From positions 1 to 64,000 of the forward strand of contig NZ_JACVXD010000001.1 of the NCBI RefSeq assembly GCF_014596975.1: 64,000 nt of DNA, given 5' to 3'. The notes under the pieces are model-generated. The model saw only the letters and a list, made by a program, of their open reading frames with translations, did not search any database and was not told where the DNA came from. Below, piece after piece: positions 63,918 to 64,000 of the stretch (position 1 is the stretch's first letter; the number at the start of each line of letters is the position of its first letter). Source of the DNA: Aestuariibaculum marinum. GTDB taxonomy: Bacteria > Bacteroidota > Bacteroidia > Flavobacteriales > Flavobacteriaceae. The translations under genes were made by a program, and so were the position numbers.

Positions 63918-64000
63918 TTAAATATGTTCTTCTAAATGGTGGTGTTCGTCAATTAACGGACCACCTTCCATAATTTGTTGTGAAGCCTGATTAGTAAATT
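63918..64000 (-). CDS. 3' end of an unidentified gene (partial)
   Basis: The minus strand encodes a C-terminal tail reading FTNQASQQIMEGGPLIDEH, then HHLEEHI and a TAA stop at 63918-63920. The start lies right of the window. The His- and Glu-rich end may bind metal, but no family can be named from 26 residues. Confidence 0.55.
   Translation of the reverse strand, partial: FTNQASQQIMEGGPLIDEHHHLEEHI

Noticed and set aside
1..64000. CRISPR array, prophage or intact insertion sequence
   Set aside because: No direct-repeat array with regular spacers, no capsid, tail or transposase gene was found; only an integrase fragment is present.

Overview
The window looks like a chromosomal segment of a member of the Bacteroidota, most likely a (marine) flavobacterium. 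The reasons are visible AT-richness, a SusC/SusD pair behind a FecI/FecR sigma/anti-sigma pair, several promoters of the Bacteroidota type (TAnnTTTG, in two cases with a TTG or TTTG box 19 nt upstream), and lineage-typical genes (DUF4290 next to murA, DUF2911, DUF2520, the START-like gene next to a class IV aminotransferase, a fused ccsBA).

Region 1 (163-21537, all + strand) is a compact polysaccharide utilisation locus. It encodes an ECF sigma factor, a FecR anti-sigma factor, a SusC transporter carrying the signalling STN domain, SusD, a PKD-containing surface glycan-binding lipoprotein, and then six degradative enzymes: GH31 with a PA14 insert, GH3, BACON-GH5 (GH5_4-like), GH42, GH29 and a SASA/SGNH esterase. 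Together these fit acetylated, fucosylated galactoxyloglucan: GH5 cuts the backbone, the esterase removes acetyl groups, GH29 removes fucose, GH42 galactose, GH31 alpha-xylose and GH3 the glucose units. The substrate is inferred from family content only.

Region 2 (21538-22700) is a scar of past insertion: a frameshifted SRAP (YedK-like) pseudogene fused head-on to a truncated tyrosine-integrase start, next to a tRNA-Met(CAU) gene.

Region 3 (22780-31193) is mostly housekeeping: START-like protein, class IV aminotransferase, YqgE, HU, fmt, recQ, an AAA ATPase, DUF493, DUF4290 and murA. MurA carries Asp where the fosfomycin-target Cys normally sits. It is followed by a 5'-truncated luciferase-like monooxygenase and an unassigned secreted toroid-like protein, then fhs.

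Region 4 (34904-43838, all - strand) is a long, tightly packed photo-oxidative stress cluster: TetR, ABC1 kinase, flavin reductase, NAD(P)-binding DUF2867 protein, DUF2256 protein, small conserved proteins, SDR, exported glutathione peroxidase, TspO, SRPBCC and photolyase. A B12-binding MerR regulator, which is usual near such clusters, is not seen here; a TetR gene sits at the 5' end.

Region 5 (44052-62399) holds DUF2911, a DsbA-like oxidoreductase, a secreted PepSY-like protein, a sugar operon (Gfo/Idh oxidoreductase, SSS symporter with a previously easily missed 36-residue membrane protein, PIG-L deacetylase), CorA, MscS, Maf, a UbiA prenyltransferase, KdsC-like phosphatase, DUF2520, truncated haemoglobin, CcsBA, MscL, a DM13 lipoprotein and a HAD phosphatase.

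The window ends with a RuBisCO-like protein (62575-63849) that keeps the carbamylated-lysine metal site but lacks residues needed for CO2 fixation, and with the 3' end of an unidentified - strand gene.
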